A stretch of DNA of 64,000 nt from UBA5951 sp009936885 (GCA_937996625.1 CALKVA010000008.1:45721-109720), one strand, 5' to 3'; positions 54,271-63,724 are shown, counted from the stretch's first letter. Notes: generated from the letters alone by a model not told the origin. Numbers and translations are program-made.

Positions 54271-55023
54271 ATGCCTTTCTTGCATCGTATGCTTTTAAGA
54301 ATTGAATATGATGGCACCCCTTTTGTTGGCTGGCAGTCACAAGAAAATGGAAATTCTATTCAGCATGAGCTTGAACTTGCTGCTGCAAAACTTACTACGC
54401 ACACCACCCCCATTCAGGGGGCTGGTAGAACAGATGCTGGTGTACATGCCACAGGACAAGCAGCTCATTTAGACGTGCCCTCAAATTATACCACACGGTC
54501 TGTTATGATGGGACTAAACAGCTATCTTGAGACCTCTCCTATTTCTGTTTTATCAGCAGAAAAAGTAGATAGTGCGTTCAACGCCCGTTTTGATGCGATA
54601 GAAAGGCACTATCTTTATCGGATTTTCACTCGAAATGCGCGCCCTAGTCTAGATAAATTCCGTGTCTGGCACATAACCAAACCGCTGGATATCGATGCTA
54701 TGACGCGTGCTGCACAGCATCTTATCGGCACCTACGACTTTACGAGTTTCAGAGCTTCTCAATGTCAGGCAAAATCACCTATCAGAACCATGCAATCAAT
54801 TGAAATAGAAAAAGTTGGCGATGAAATTCACATTACAGCAATTGCCAGATCGTTTCTGCACAACCAAATACGTAATATTACAGGAAGTCTAGTAGAAGTT
54901 GGAAAAGGCAGATGGCACTCAGATAAAATAAAGGAAATACGCGAAGCCAAAGACAGGCAGGCAGCAGGGCCAGCCGCACCCCCATATGGTTTATATCTAA
55001 CAGATGTAATATACCCAAGATAG
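54271..55023 (+). CDS. truA: tRNA pseudouridine(38-40) synthase TruA
   Basis: The 250-residue synthase has EYDGTPFVGWQSQ, the catalytic Asp in GAGRTDAGVHATGQ, AIERHYLYRIF and SFLHNQIRNITGSLV. It modifies the anticodon stem of many tRNAs. Last gene of def-fmt-truA; convergent with a small membrane protein gene. Confidence 0.96.
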   Translation: MPFLHRMLLRIEYDGTPFVGWQSQENGNSIQHELELAAAKLTTHTTPIQGAGRTDAGVHATGQAAHLDVPSNYTTRSVMMGLNSYLETSPISVLSAEKVDSAFNARFDAIERHYLYRIFTRNARPSLDKFRVWHITKPLDIDAMTRAAQHLIGTYDFTSFRASQCQAKSPIRTMQSIEIEKVGDEIHITAIARSFLHNQIRNITGSLVEVGKGRWHSDKIKEIREAKDRQAAGPAAPPYGLYLTDVIYPR

Positions 55024-55034
55024 AGCCTTACCAC

Positions 55035-55592
55035 CTAAGTAAGAGCAAAGCTCATTCCAGCGGTAACCCCGAGGATAGTCTCTATCACGAATTTACCTAC
55101 AAGAAACCCAAATGCAACAAACCTGCTTACCTCTAGTTGCTGGCGCGCAATTCTAATAAGCCAGTACACAATCCAAATTAACGCAGGAATAGATAATAGG
55201 CTAAATTCAACAATCCCTGTAGTTGAGGATATAAGAGTTATACCCGCGAAGAAAATCATTTGAATAGTGCTAAGCCATAAATAGGGAAGCATAAATTTCA
55301 GATATAATGAGGCTTTCCCTATCCGCACCAAAAAGTAATAAACCAGAATCACGAATGAGAGCAAAGATACAAGCGAAGTTACTAAAAATAACGGATAGAA
55401 ATTCCATCCGATAGCCTGCATCGGAATAATTGAGACAATAGAAGAAATAATCCAGCTTGCAAGAATAGCCTGCCACATTCCTTCTTCTGAAATATCATAA
55501 GCATCTTCAGGGCTTCTCTTGCCTAGCATCATTTGCATGGTTGCTTGGAGATATTTAATAAACGTAGAGGGACTAATATTCATTATTTGCAT
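55035..55592 (-). CDS. small multi-pass membrane protein, Yip1-like
   Basis: About 185 residues with five hydrophobic segments (roughly residues 40-58, 64-85, 92-112, 118-138 and 160-180) and a short N-terminal cytosolic part with ATMQMMLGKRSPEDAYDI, reminiscent of Yip1/YIPF-type bacterial proteins. Its 5' end overlaps the 3' end of dapE; starts at 55592 or 55583 are both possible and neither has a good ribosome site. No function assigned. Confidence 0.75.
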   Translation of the reverse strand: MQIMNISPSTFIKYLQATMQMMLGKRSPEDAYDISEEGMWQAILASWIISSIVSIIPMQAIGWNFYPLFLVTSLVSLLSFVILVYYFLVRIGKASLYLKFMLPYLWLSTIQMIFFAGITLISSTTGIVEFSLLSIPALIWIVYWLIRIARQQLEVSRFVAFGFLVGKFVIETILGVTAGMSFALT

Positions 55593-56739
55593 CAAACCTA
55601 TGTAACATCTCTTCATATATGTTTGCTAACATATCAATATCTTCAACTAAGACATTTTCGTCTATTTGATGCATCGTTTTTCCAACTAAACCAAATTCGG
55701 CGACCGGGCATAATTGTGTGATGAATCGCGCATCAGACGTGCCGCCTGTCGTAGATAATTCAGCTATTCTGCCAGTTTTTGCCTTAATAGCTGCGCTAAG
55801 AAGCTGTGTTAATTTTCCTGCTTCAGTTACAAAAGGATCCGCATTTGATTTCCATTTAATTTCAAATTGAACCTTAAATGCCTTTGCAATTCTATAAAAA
55901 TGTTCTTCTAACCACGCTTGTAGCGTTTCTTTTGTATGTTCTGTATTGAATCTGATATTGAACATTGCGCTTGCCGTTGCGGGTATCACATTTGTCACAT
56001 TCGAGGATGTGGACAGACCTGTAATTTCTGCTGTTGATGGCCCAAAATAGGGATTACCACCATCTAGTTCTGCACTCGTAACAGGTGCTAGCATTTGCAT
56101 CAGAGCTGATGTGGGATTGCGTGCAAGATGGGGATAGGCGACATGTCCTTGCTTTCCTGTAACGATTAAACTACCCGATAATGAACCGCGCCTTCCATTC
56201 CTGATATTATCGCCAATTTGTTTCTGACTTGTTGGCTCAGCCACAATGCACATATCTGGGCGAATATTGTTCTGCCTCATCCAATCTACCATTTTAGAGG
56301 TACCATTTATGGCATCTGCTTCCTCATCACCTGTAATTATCAAGCTAATTTTTGTTTGTTTCTGTGAAGATTCTTGCCACTGCCTGATTGCTGAAATAAA
56401 TGCAGCAATTCCAGATTTCATATCTGCTGCCCCGCGACCATATAAAAAACCATCGCTAATTTCAGCTTGAAACGGATTGAACTGCCAATCTTCCACACGT
56501 CCAACTGGAACGACATCAACATGTCCTGCAAATGCGAAATGAGCTGGCCCTTCACCAAATTCTGCATATAAATTATCAATCCTATCTTTGCCGTCACCAA
56601 AAGCAAGTCTGGTGCAGTTAAAACCATGCTGTGTAAGCTCCTCCTCTAGCAGATCGAGCGTTCCTGCTTCTTCTGGCGTAATAGAGGGGCAGCGAATTAG
56701 CTTTTGAGCTAGTTGTACTGCGTATGAGAAGTCACTCAT
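55573..56739 (-). CDS. dapE: succinyl-diaminopimelate desuccinylase
   Basis: The 388-residue M20 metallopeptidase-fold enzyme has FAGHVDVVPVG (metal His-Asp), YGRGAADMKSGIAAFI (bridging Asp), ITGDEEADAINGT (catalytic Glu and ligand), CIVAEPTS and a C-terminal MHQIDENV His. It produces LL-diaminopimelate for lysine and peptidoglycan. It lies seven bases downstream of dapD, the next step-pair in the pathway. Confidence 0.95.
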   Translation of the reverse strand: MSDFSYAVQLAQKLIRCPSITPEEAGTLDLLEEELTQHGFNCTRLAFGDGKDRIDNLYAEFGEGPAHFAFAGHVDVVPVGRVEDWQFNPFQAEISDGFLYGRGAADMKSGIAAFISAIRQWQESSQKQTKISLIITGDEEADAINGTSKMVDWMRQNNIRPDMCIVAEPTSQKQIGDNIRNGRRGSLSGSLIVTGKQGHVAYPHLARNPTSALMQMLAPVTSAELDGGNPYFGPSTAEITGLSTSSNVTNVIPATASAMFNIRFNTEHTKETLQAWLEEHFYRIAKAFKVQFEIKWKSNADPFVTEAGKLTQLLSAAIKAKTGRIAELSTTGGTSDARFITQLCPVAEFGLVGKTMHQIDENVLVEDIDMLANIYEEMLHRFDANNEY

Positions 56740-56746
56740 TTATTTA

Positions 56747-57613
56747 TTAGTCCCTCAGCAAATCATTCAAGGATGTTTTGGATCTGGTTTTCTCATCAAC
56801 TCGCTTAATAATCACCGCACAAGATAGTGATGGCCCAGGGCTTCCATCAGGCAGATTAGCACCAGGCAAACTTCCAGGCACAACAACCGAATAAGCAGGC
56901 ACTCTGCCCATAAAAATCTCTCCGGTTTTTCTGTCAATAATTTTAGTCGATTGTCCTATGAACACACCCATAGAAATTACGGAACCTTGTTCAACAACTA
57001 CACCCTCTACGATTTCAGAACGTGCCCCAATAAAGCAGTCATCTTCGATAATGACAGGTCCTGCTTGCAGTGGCTCTAGCACCCCGCCTATTCCAGCACC
57101 GCCAGAAAGATGCACATTTTTACCAATCTGGGCGCAGGAGCCCACTGTTGCCCATGTATCAACCATAACGCCTGTATCAACATACGCGCCAAGATTTACA
57201 AAGCTGGGCATTAACACAACAGAAGGGGCAATAAAAGCCGAATGCCTTACATAGCACCCAGGTACTGCCCTAAATCCTGCTTGACTAAATTTCTCGGCAT
57301 CCCATCCTGCAAATTTGGAAGGAACTTTGTCCCACCAACTTGAAACACCAGCCTTCTGATAGTCAGCACCGCTCGCAATCACATGCATGGGGTTTAAACG
57401 AAATGATAATAAAACCGCTTTTTTGAGCCATTGATTAACCTGCCATTGGTGATTCCCATTCCCAATTGGCTCTGCCACCCTTAATTGGCCTCCATCCAGT
57501 AATCCAAGTGCTTCTTCAACAGCGCTTCGCACCTCGCCGCTCGTCTCTGGGTTAATTGTATCGCGCGCATCAAAGGCATCGTTAATTAGATTAACCAGCG
57601 ATTCAGCTGTCAT
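56747..57613 (-). CDS. dapD: tetrahydrodipicolinate N-succinyltransferase
   Basis: The 288-residue protein has the left-handed beta-helix hexapeptide repeats from about residue 130 (VRHSAFIAPSVVLMPSFVNL through SVISMGVFIGQSTKI) with the catalytic segment GAYVDTGVMVDTWATVGSCA. It forms trimers and uses succinyl-CoA. AAAGGAG precedes the ATG. Co-transcribed with dapE. Confidence 0.96.
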   Translation of the reverse strand: MTAESLVNLINDAFDARDTINPETSGEVRSAVEEALGLLDGGQLRVAEPIGNGNHQWQVNQWLKKAVLLSFRLNPMHVIASGADYQKAGVSSWWDKVPSKFAGWDAEKFSQAGFRAVPGCYVRHSAFIAPSVVLMPSFVNLGAYVDTGVMVDTWATVGSCAQIGKNVHLSGGAGIGGVLEPLQAGPVIIEDDCFIGARSEIVEGVVVEQGSVISMGVFIGQSTKIIDRKTGEIFMGRVPAYSVVVPGSLPGANLPDGSPGPSLSCAVIIKRVDEKTRSKTSLNDLLRD

Positions 57614-57631
57614 GGATATTCTCCTTTAAAT

Positions 57632-58348
57632 TTATCTAGCAAGCACGTGCTGCGCATCAGACAAAAAATGCTTCAAGTCCCTTGCAATATAATGCACATA
57701 CGGTTCTGTTGCACCTTTTTTTGCCCAGCTATGTTCTGCCATTAACCAGACTGTTTGCATTCCTAATTTTGCCGCCGGTTCAAGATTTCGTGCCATATCT
57801 TCTATCATCACAGCTTGCTTTGGATTAATTTTGCTTTGAGCTAAGAAATCTTGATATGGCTGAATTGCAGGCTTAGGCAAGTGGTTAGATGCAAAGATAT
57901 CAAAAATAAACTCAAAATGATGACCGATCCCATAGGCTTCTAGTATTCTACTTGCATGCAAAACAGTCCCGTTAGTGTAAATATACTTCTTGCCAGGAAG
58001 GGCGCTCATACCAGCATCAAGCTCTTTATCATAGGACAGATCAGACAGGTCAATATCATGTACATAGGATAGAAAATCTTTGGGCTCTACTGAATATTCA
58101 GATGATAGACCGTTCATAGTTGTTCCATATTCCAAAAATAGGCGCGTCTTTAAGGCCTCTGCCTGCTCTCTCTCTAATTTGAAATTTTGCTCAATCCAAT
58201 CAATCATGCGGCTCGCCACTCTTGGAAATAAGCTCTGATGAGCTGGATAAATTGTATTATCCAAATCAAAAACCCATGCTGATATCTCAGATATATCGAG
58301 CTTCATGGGATCTTTATCCTGTAACATTGACGGGCTGATTTCTGTCAT
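57632..58348 (-). CDS. HAD hydrolase, pyrimidine 5'-nucleotidase type
   Basis: About 238 residues. FDLDNTIYPAHQSLFPRVA is motif I (two Asp), YIYTNGTVLHA motif II, and VMIEDMARNLEPAAKLGMQT motifs III-IV. The LDNTIYP form is typical of Sdt1/PynR-like UMP phosphatases. GGAAGA supports the ATG at 58348; ATG 58360 is an upstream in-frame alternative. Located between dapD and argB, the usual alphaproteobacterial order. Confidence 0.88.
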   Translation of the reverse strand: MTEISPSMLQDKDPMKLDISEISAWVFDLDNTIYPAHQSLFPRVASRMIDWIEQNFKLEREQAEALKTRLFLEYGTTMNGLSSEYSVEPKDFLSYVHDIDLSDLSYDKELDAGMSALPGKKYIYTNGTVLHASRILEAYGIGHHFEFIFDIFASNHLPKPAIQPYQDFLAQSKINPKQAVMIEDMARNLEPAAKLGMQTVWLMAEHSWAKKGATEPYVHYIARDLKHFLSDAQHVLAR

Positions 58349-58413
58349 ACTATCTTCCATTTTAATCAAATTTATTATTGGTTTTGTGTGAACTCTTAAG
58401 CAGGGGAGAACAG

Positions 58414-59322
58414 TTAACGGTCAGCTTGAATTAATGTTCCAATTCCATGCTCGGTAAACAGCTCAACCAGAACAGCATGTTTTTTACGTCCGTCAAGAAT
58501 TACAGCAGCCCCTGCCCCAGCCTGAACTGCTTCAATACATGTTTCTACCTTGGGAATCATACCTCCATTAATCACTCCGCTGGCCATTAATTGTTTTGCC
58601 TGACCAACTGTCAAACGAGGGATAAGAGTGCCTTGCTCATCTAAAACCCCCGCAACATCTGTGAGCATTAACAGCCGCGATGCTTCAAGCGCACTTGCAA
58701 CAGACCCTGCTGCTGTATCGGCATTAATATTGTATGTTTGACCATCCACCCCAAGTCCAAGAGGCGCTACAACTGGTATCATATCCGCACCTATGAGGGC
58801 GCTTAGGACGTGTATATCCAGCACATCTGGCACGCCAACATACCCTAAATCCACCAGATTTTCGATAGCGCTATCTGTTATTTTAGTTCTATGTTCTAAT
58901 TTCTTTGCTGTAATAAGATTACCGTCTTTTCCAGAAATACCAACCGCAACGCCCCCTGCAGCTGAAATTGAAGCAACCAACGATTTATTAATAGCGCCAG
59001 CTAATACCATCTCCACAATTGAAATTGTTTGCTGGTCAGTCACTCGCAATCCATCAATAAAATTTGATTCCATCTCTAATCTTGTAAGCATCGAGCCGAT
59101 TTGAGGGCCGCCACCATGCACTACTACAGGCTTTGCGCCAACCTGACGCAAAAAGACCATATCACTTGCAAATGACTCAATCGATGCTTGCTCGCCCATT
59201 GCATGACCACCGAATTTTATCACGACAGAAAGGCCTGAATATCGCTTCATATAGGGGAGCGATTCAATAAGTGTTGCTACTTTATCAAGCCATATATCTG
59301 ATTGAGAGCTTTTCGATTGCAT
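58414..59322 (-). CDS. argB: acetylglutamate kinase
   Basis: The 302-residue amino acid kinase has VVIKFGGHAMG (phosphate loop Lys), VVHGGGPQIGSML (substrate loop), LVASISAAGG and LMLTDVAGVLDEQGTLIPRL. It makes N-acetylglutamyl phosphate in arginine synthesis. I chose the ATG at 59322, which gives the usual length; an upstream start would add an unlikely basic tail of about 29 residues. Confidence 0.95.
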   Translation of the reverse strand: MQSKSSQSDIWLDKVATLIESLPYMKRYSGLSVVIKFGGHAMGEQASIESFASDMVFLRQVGAKPVVVHGGGPQIGSMLTRLEMESNFIDGLRVTDQQTISIVEMVLAGAINKSLVASISAAGGVAVGISGKDGNLITAKKLEHRTKITDSAIENLVDLGYVGVPDVLDIHVLSALIGADMIPVVAPLGLGVDGQTYNINADTAAGSVASALEASRLLMLTDVAGVLDEQGTLIPRLTVGQAKQLMASGVINGGMIPKVETCIEAVQAGAGAAVILDGRKKHAVLVELFTEHGIGTLIQADR

Positions 59323-59453
59323 TAATCCATAACCTATTATTTTTTGTTTTCTTACTACTTGAATAAAGTGCCTTATTTTTAAGGTATATCTAGCATTGTT
59401 TTGTGGCAATTAGTAAGCAGGTATCATTTTTTCTTCTATGGCGGCTGTTGTTG

Positions 59454-60116
59454 TTATTGTTCTTGATGTAATTGTTCAAGTGCCAACCCGGCAATATGTG
59501 CTCTAAGCTCTTTTATACCATGGGCCTTCTCAGACGAAGTTACCCAGATCTTGGGGAAGGCAGCAACATTTTTAGCCGTTTTTTGCTCCGTATCTGTTAC
59601 TATTTTATTCAATTCTAGCGTTTTTAGCTTATCTGTTTTCGTCAAAACAACTGCAAAACTAACAGCGGTATCATTCAATAAAGATATAACCTCTTCATCA
59701 GCGCTCCCAATACCGCGCCGCGAGTCGATAAGCAGAAAGACACGTTGCAACGATTGCCTTCCGGCTAGAAATTGGCGTGTAAGTTTTGTCCATGCTTTTA
59801 TGTCAGTTTTTGGCGCAGATGCATATCCATATCCAGGCAGGTCAACTAAATCCAGTCTGTCTGCAAGATTAAAGAAAATTAGCTGGCGCGTTCTACCTGG
59901 GGTCTGACTAGTTCTTGCCAACATTCTACGGCCAGTTAAGGCATTAACCAGAGAGGATTTACCAACATTTGATCTGCCAGCGAAGGCCACTTCAGGACGC
60001 TGCATATCTGGAAGAGCTTCCAAATTATTGGCTGCCGCTATGAATACACATGGCTTTGCAAAAAGCTGCCTCCCTGCCTCTAATTCATGTTCTTCTTGAA
60101 TATCAATAGATGTCAC
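59454..60116 (-). CDS. engB: ribosome biogenesis GTPase EngB (YihA/YsxC)
   Basis: The 220-residue GTPase has GRSNVGKSSLVNALTG (G1), DLPGYGYA (G3), VLTKTDKL (G4) and a VTSSE (G5). It helps 50S subunit assembly. It starts with GTG, overlapping the yidC stop by three bases in GTGA, so translation is coupled to yidC. Confidence 0.96.
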   Translation of the reverse strand: MTSIDIQEEHELEAGRQLFAKPCVFIAAANNLEALPDMQRPEVAFAGRSNVGKSSLVNALTGRRMLARTSQTPGRTRQLIFFNLADRLDLVDLPGYGYASAPKTDIKAWTKLTRQFLAGRQSLQRVFLLIDSRRGIGSADEEVISLLNDTAVSFAVVLTKTDKLKTLELNKIVTDTEQKTAKNVAAFPKIWVTSSEKAHGIKELRAHIAGLALEQLHQEQ

Positions 60117-61831
60117 TTACTTCTCATATTACGTGTGATCCACCATTGCTGCAAAATCGACAATAAATTATTCCATGTCCAATAAATCACTAATCCAGCT
60201 GGGAAGGTTGCTAATAAAAAGGTGAAGAATATTGGCATATATTGGAATATTTTTGCCTGAATTGGGTCTGGTGGCGGCGGATTTAATCTCATCTGTAGAA
60301 ACATTGTAATCCCCATCAATACTGGCCATAGGCCAATTGATAAGAAGGACGGCAGAAAATCAACGGAATAGGGAAGTAATCCAAATAAGTTAAACAAAGA
60401 GGTGGGGTCGATTGCTGATAAATCCGAGATCCATCCATAGAATGGGGCATGTCTCATTTCAATAGACACATACAGCACCTTGTAAAGAGCAAAGAATACC
60501 GGAATCTGTAATAAAATCGGCAGACAACCAGCAGCAGGATTTACTTTTTCCTTTTTATATAATGCCATCATCTCTTGATTCATTTTTGTTCTATCATCAC
60601 CTGCACTTTCACGAAGTTGCTGAATTTTTGGTGCTAACTCACGCATTTTTCCCATTGAGCGGTAGGATTTATTTGCCAGCGGGAACAAGACCAATCTGAC
60701 AAGAATTGTAAAGGCGATAATAGCTAGACCAAAATTTCCAAGAAGGCCGTTAAAATAGGTTATGGCATAGAAGAATGGTTTGGTGAGGAAGTAGAACCAG
60801 CCAAAATCAATAGCAAGGTCGAAATGTGAAACACCAAGTTCTTCTTCATATTTGTCAAGTAAATCAACTTTTTTAGCACCTGCGAACAAATATCCTGACC
60901 AGTTCACGTCTCCTCCAGCTGGCACGATTATAGCCCCACCTAAAAAATCTGCTTGATATCTATCTTCGCTACCTGGTAGCGCCCTCATACTAAATTTTAC
61001 GGTTTCAGATTGCTGAGGCATGATTGCGGAAAGCCAATATTTATCGGAAATGCCCGCCCATCCGCCTTGCTCTTCAGAATCATAATTAAAGCCAGCTTTA
61101 TTATCGTCTTGCAGCTCTGAATAAGTCCATTCTTTTAAGGTGGTATCAAACACACCTAACAGACCCTCATGAAGTATCCACATGCCTTGTGTAGCAGGTG
61201 TTCCGGTGCGCCTTACTAACCCATATGGATTAAGCGAAATGGATGTTTCTAAATTAGAGGTAATGGTATCATTGATTGTGATTAGGTAGTCATCATTAAT
61301 GCTAATGGTGCGCAAAAATGTAAGCCCGTTACCGTTATCCCAGCTTAACCTAACAGGTTTCTGAGGCGTGAGTTCAGGATCCAATACCGTCCATATCGTC
61401 TTAGCAGAAGGCATAGGCTGGTCAGATGCCTGACTTACCCAGCCAAATTCTGAAAAATACGGGGTTTGAGAAGAAACACGGTTAAAAAGCCTTACATTCT
61501 CGGAGTCTTCATCTAGCGAAACATGGTAATTTTTCAAAAGCAAATCATCAATTCGTGCCCCGCGGCTGGTAAGAGACCCCTCTAACAACGGTGCTGAAAT
61601 TTTTATTCGTGGAACATCTTCAGGGGGGCGTTCAGGCAGTTCTACTTGAAGCTGGCCATTACGCTCAATTTGATCTAACTGAGGTGTGCCATCCGAATTT
61701 AATTGCTGGGACTGTATCTGGGCTTGTTGTTCGGCTTGCATTTGCGGTTCGACAAAGAAGCTTTGCCATAAAACAAGTATCGCCATAGAGACGGCCATAG
61801 CCAATATTAAATTACGATTTTCGGGGCTCAT
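60113..61831 (-). CDS. yidC: membrane protein insertase YidC
   Basis: The 572-residue Gram-negative-type YidC has an N-terminal membrane segment, a large periplasmic P1 domain (about residues 30-340) and five core helices, with YKKEKVNPAAGCLPILLQIP and the conserved FLLATFPAGLVIYWTWNNLL near the C-terminus. It inserts and folds inner-membrane proteins with or without SecYEG. AGGAATAGATA precedes the ATG. Confidence 0.96.
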   Translation of the reverse strand: MSPENRNLILAMAVSMAILVLWQSFFVEPQMQAEQQAQIQSQQLNSDGTPQLDQIERNGQLQVELPERPPEDVPRIKISAPLLEGSLTSRGARIDDLLLKNYHVSLDEDSENVRLFNRVSSQTPYFSEFGWVSQASDQPMPSAKTIWTVLDPELTPQKPVRLSWDNGNGLTFLRTISINDDYLITINDTITSNLETSISLNPYGLVRRTGTPATQGMWILHEGLLGVFDTTLKEWTYSELQDDNKAGFNYDSEEQGGWAGISDKYWLSAIMPQQSETVKFSMRALPGSEDRYQADFLGGAIIVPAGGDVNWSGYLFAGAKKVDLLDKYEEELGVSHFDLAIDFGWFYFLTKPFFYAITYFNGLLGNFGLAIIAFTILVRLVLFPLANKSYRSMGKMRELAPKIQQLRESAGDDRTKMNQEMMALYKKEKVNPAAGCLPILLQIPVFFALYKVLYVSIEMRHAPFYGWISDLSAIDPTSLFNLFGLLPYSVDFLPSFLSIGLWPVLMGITMFLQMRLNPPPPDPIQAKIFQYMPIFFTFLLATFPAGLVIYWTWNNLLSILQQWWITRNMRSK

Positions 61832-61877
61832 TATCTATTCCTGTCAAGACCAATCAATGTGATTCAAAAGCGTGTTG

Positions 61878-62174
61878 TTATGTTTGCTTGTATTTTAATT
61901 CGTTGGTTTTCTTTTTAGTATTTTCATCAACTTCCACCGCATCAGGAACGGGGTCGAACCCATGGCCACCCCATGGATGACATGATATTATACGTTTAAC
62001 GGCTAATGCTGTTCCTTGCAATGGTCCGCGCGACTTAATTGCATCGATTGCATAGGCAGAGCATGTAGGCTGATATCTGCAAGCCACAGGTAGTATCGGA
62101 GAAATAAACCAACGATAAACAAAAATAGGCGTAATTAGAAAATAAGATAATATATTTGGCCGTTTTTTTATCAC
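61878..62174 (-). CDS. yidD: membrane protein insertion efficiency factor YidD
   Basis: About 98 residues with the YidD signature: YRWFISPILPVACRYQPTCS and YAIDAIKSRGPLQG, then HPWGGHGFDPVP with the conserved cysteines and histidines. I chose the GTG at 62174, five bases after GGAGG; the GTG at 62180 lies inside that ribosome site. Part of rpmH-rnpA-yidD-yidC. Confidence 0.92.
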   Translation of the reverse strand: MIKKRPNILSYFLITPIFVYRWFISPILPVACRYQPTCSAYAIDAIKSRGPLQGTALAVKRIISCHPWGGHGFDPVPDAVEVDENTKKKTNELKYKQT

Positions 62175-62201
62175 CTGCACCTCCGTTTAATAGCGTTACT
62201 A

Positions 62202-62585
62202 TCAATTGCTAGAATTAGGTTTAATATCAGCTTTCCGCAGAAGCATTTTTTTATTCAAAGCGTGAATTGCGCCAATCATCTCACCCTCTATGTCCGAAAA
62301 TTTTTTAACGAGCATGGCCTGACGCGCTATTACCACATAATCTGCAGCCTCAACAAGCGCATTGCTTTGCTGAGAGATTAGCGCACGCATTCTTCGCTTT
62401 GCAAAGTTTCTGCTAACAGCGTTTCCAATTTTTTTTGAAGCTGTAAATCCCACACGAGCTCCGGTGTGCCCTACAACGGAATTAGGTAGACCTTGAACCA
62501 CTAAACTAGGCGTTACATATTTCAAGTTGGCGCGCTGGACACGAAGGAAATCAGAACGTTTGGTCAGCTTTTTTAAAACAGCCAA
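62202..62585 (-). CDS. rnpA: ribonuclease P protein component
   Basis: The 127-residue basic protein has LTKRSDFLRVQRANLKY and VGFTASKKIGNAVSRN followed by RNFAKRRMRALI, the RNR-type RNA-binding motif of RnpA. The start is TTG, 15 bases after the rpmH stop and without a strong ribosome site, so it probably depends on coupling to rpmH. Processes tRNA 5' ends with the catalytic RNA. Confidence 0.93.
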   Translation of the reverse strand: MAVLKKLTKRSDFLRVQRANLKYVTPSLVVQGLPNSVVGHTGARVGFTASKKIGNAVSRNFAKRRMRALISQQSNALVEAADYVVIARQAMLVKKFSDIEGEMIGAIHALNKKMLLRKADIKPNSSN

Positions 62586-62600
62586 GCAGAAACACCAATT

Positions 62601-62735
62601 TTACGCAGAAAGACGCGCTCTACCCTTTGCACGTCGTGCGCGGATAACTCTGCGGCCTCCAACAGTGGCCATACGGGATCTAAATCCGTGGCGACGTTTG
62701 CGAACGAGTACACTTGGTTGATAGGTACGTTTCAT
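62601..62735 (-). CDS. rpmH: 50S ribosomal protein L34
   Basis: A 44-residue, strongly basic protein beginning MKRTYQPSVLVRKRRHGFRS, with VGGRRVIRARRAKGR in the second half, the classical L34 sequence. It is too short for simple length filters. AAAAGGA lies upstream and a TTGACA-type promoter is seen about 35-70 bases upstream of the ATG. It leads the rpmH-rnpA-yidD-yidC-engB cluster. Confidence 0.98.
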   Translation of the reverse strand: MKRTYQPSVLVRKRRHGFRSRMATVGGRRVIRARRAKGRARLSA

Positions 62736-62777
62736 AACTCGTTTTGTCCTTTTTAAATTCTTCTGCGTAGATTGGCG

Positions 62778-62806
62778 GTTTTAGGGCTGTTTTGCAAAAA
62801 TGTCAA
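62778..62806 (-). promoter_or_regulatory. putative sigma-70 promoter of rpmH
   Basis: On the minus strand TTGACA (62806-62801) is followed by a 17-base spacer and TAAAAC (62783-62778). A consensus -35 and a fair -10 at optimal spacing lie about 43 bases before the rpmH ATG. Confidence 0.6.
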
Positions 62807-63244
62807 TCAAATTATGGTTTAGTCACTCGCACAAGCGAAATCGGTAGAATATCGATCTTAAGAACCCATAAAGGCCATAATCTTCAGCATTCTAAATGCA
62901 ATAATTTGTTCTACCTCAGACAAGCTTCTAGCGCAGGTAAGTTCCAATTCTGAGCATTATGCGCATTTTGGCTGGCAGTGCAATTTGCCGCCGTAATATG
63001 CTACTTCCGAAGTAAACAGTGGTAGTCCAATCTTATTGCAAAAAAACAAGAATCTGAAAAACGGATACATGACATTAGCAGTATTATTGCGCTAGCTTTC
63101 CTGTTAATCAATGCTGCCAAAGCACATTCCAAATCCGGTAACGCTAATGCATTGGAACAGCTTGTTTACTACCTTTGGCAAGTGATTGAAAAAGTGGCTG
63201 ACAAAGAAAACAACTTGGCCTCAGACGAACAATATTCGCCTAAG
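62807..63244. other. intergenic stretch between rpmH promoter and gpt, with one possible small reading frame
   Basis: Most of this stretch shows no recognised gene or RNA. On the plus strand the frame 63026-63274 is open for 82 codons (after a TAG at 63023) and encodes a plausible helical peptide (ALEQLVYYLWQVIEKVADK), but it lacks ATG, GTG or TTG before about 63150 and runs 30 bases into the 3' end of gpt on the other strand. It could be a remnant. No terminator for the gpt side is obvious. Confidence 0.4.
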
Positions 63245-63724
63245 CTATTTATTCAATCCAACGATCGGCTGTGATGGTTGTGGTTCAAGGTCCCATGGAA
63301 AATATATCCATGTATCTTGGGATACTTCAGTTACAAACGTATCAACAATTGGCCGTCCAAGGGGTTTTGCGTAAACGGTAGCAAAATGGGCTTTTGGTAA
63401 AAGCTGGCGTAGCACTTTGCCTGTCTCGCCAGTATCAACTAGGTCGTCTACAATCAGCCAGCCTGTTCCATCACCAGCGCTCGCGGGTGCTTTTAAAACC
63501 TTTACATCGCTCTGGGAATTTCCGTGATAAGAGGCCAAACAGGCTGTGTCAATTAACCTGACCTCTAATTCGCGTGCGATTATAGCGGCAGGAACAAGCC
63601 CCCCTCTTGTAACCGCAACAATCCCCTCAAATGGACCAATTTCAAGCATTCGCCATGCAAGTGCTTTTGAGGTTCGGTGTAATTCTTCCCAAGATACAGG
63701 AAATGATTTTTGTGTTGGTTTCAT
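63245..63724 (-). CDS. gpt: xanthine-guanine phosphoribosyltransferase
   Basis: The 159-residue type I phosphoribosyltransferase has VAVTRGGLVPAAIIARELEV (pyrophosphate loop) and WLIVDDLVDTGETGKVLRQL (PRPP-binding motif), and ends with WIYFPWDLEP, the Gpt-type base-binding region. It salvages xanthine and guanine. Confidence 0.93.
   Translation of the reverse strand: MKPTQKSFPVSWEELHRTSKALAWRMLEIGPFEGIVAVTRGGLVPAAIIARELEVRLIDTACLASYHGNSQSDVKVLKAPASAGDGTGWLIVDDLVDTGETGKVLRQLLPKAHFATVYAKPLGRPIVDTFVTEVSQDTWIYFPWDLEPQPSQPIVGLNK

Noticed and set aside
62846..62857. AATATCGATCTT upstream of rpmH as another operator copy
   Set aside because: Only TATCGAT matches, it lacks the symmetric end, and it lies upstream of a housekeeping ribosomal operon.
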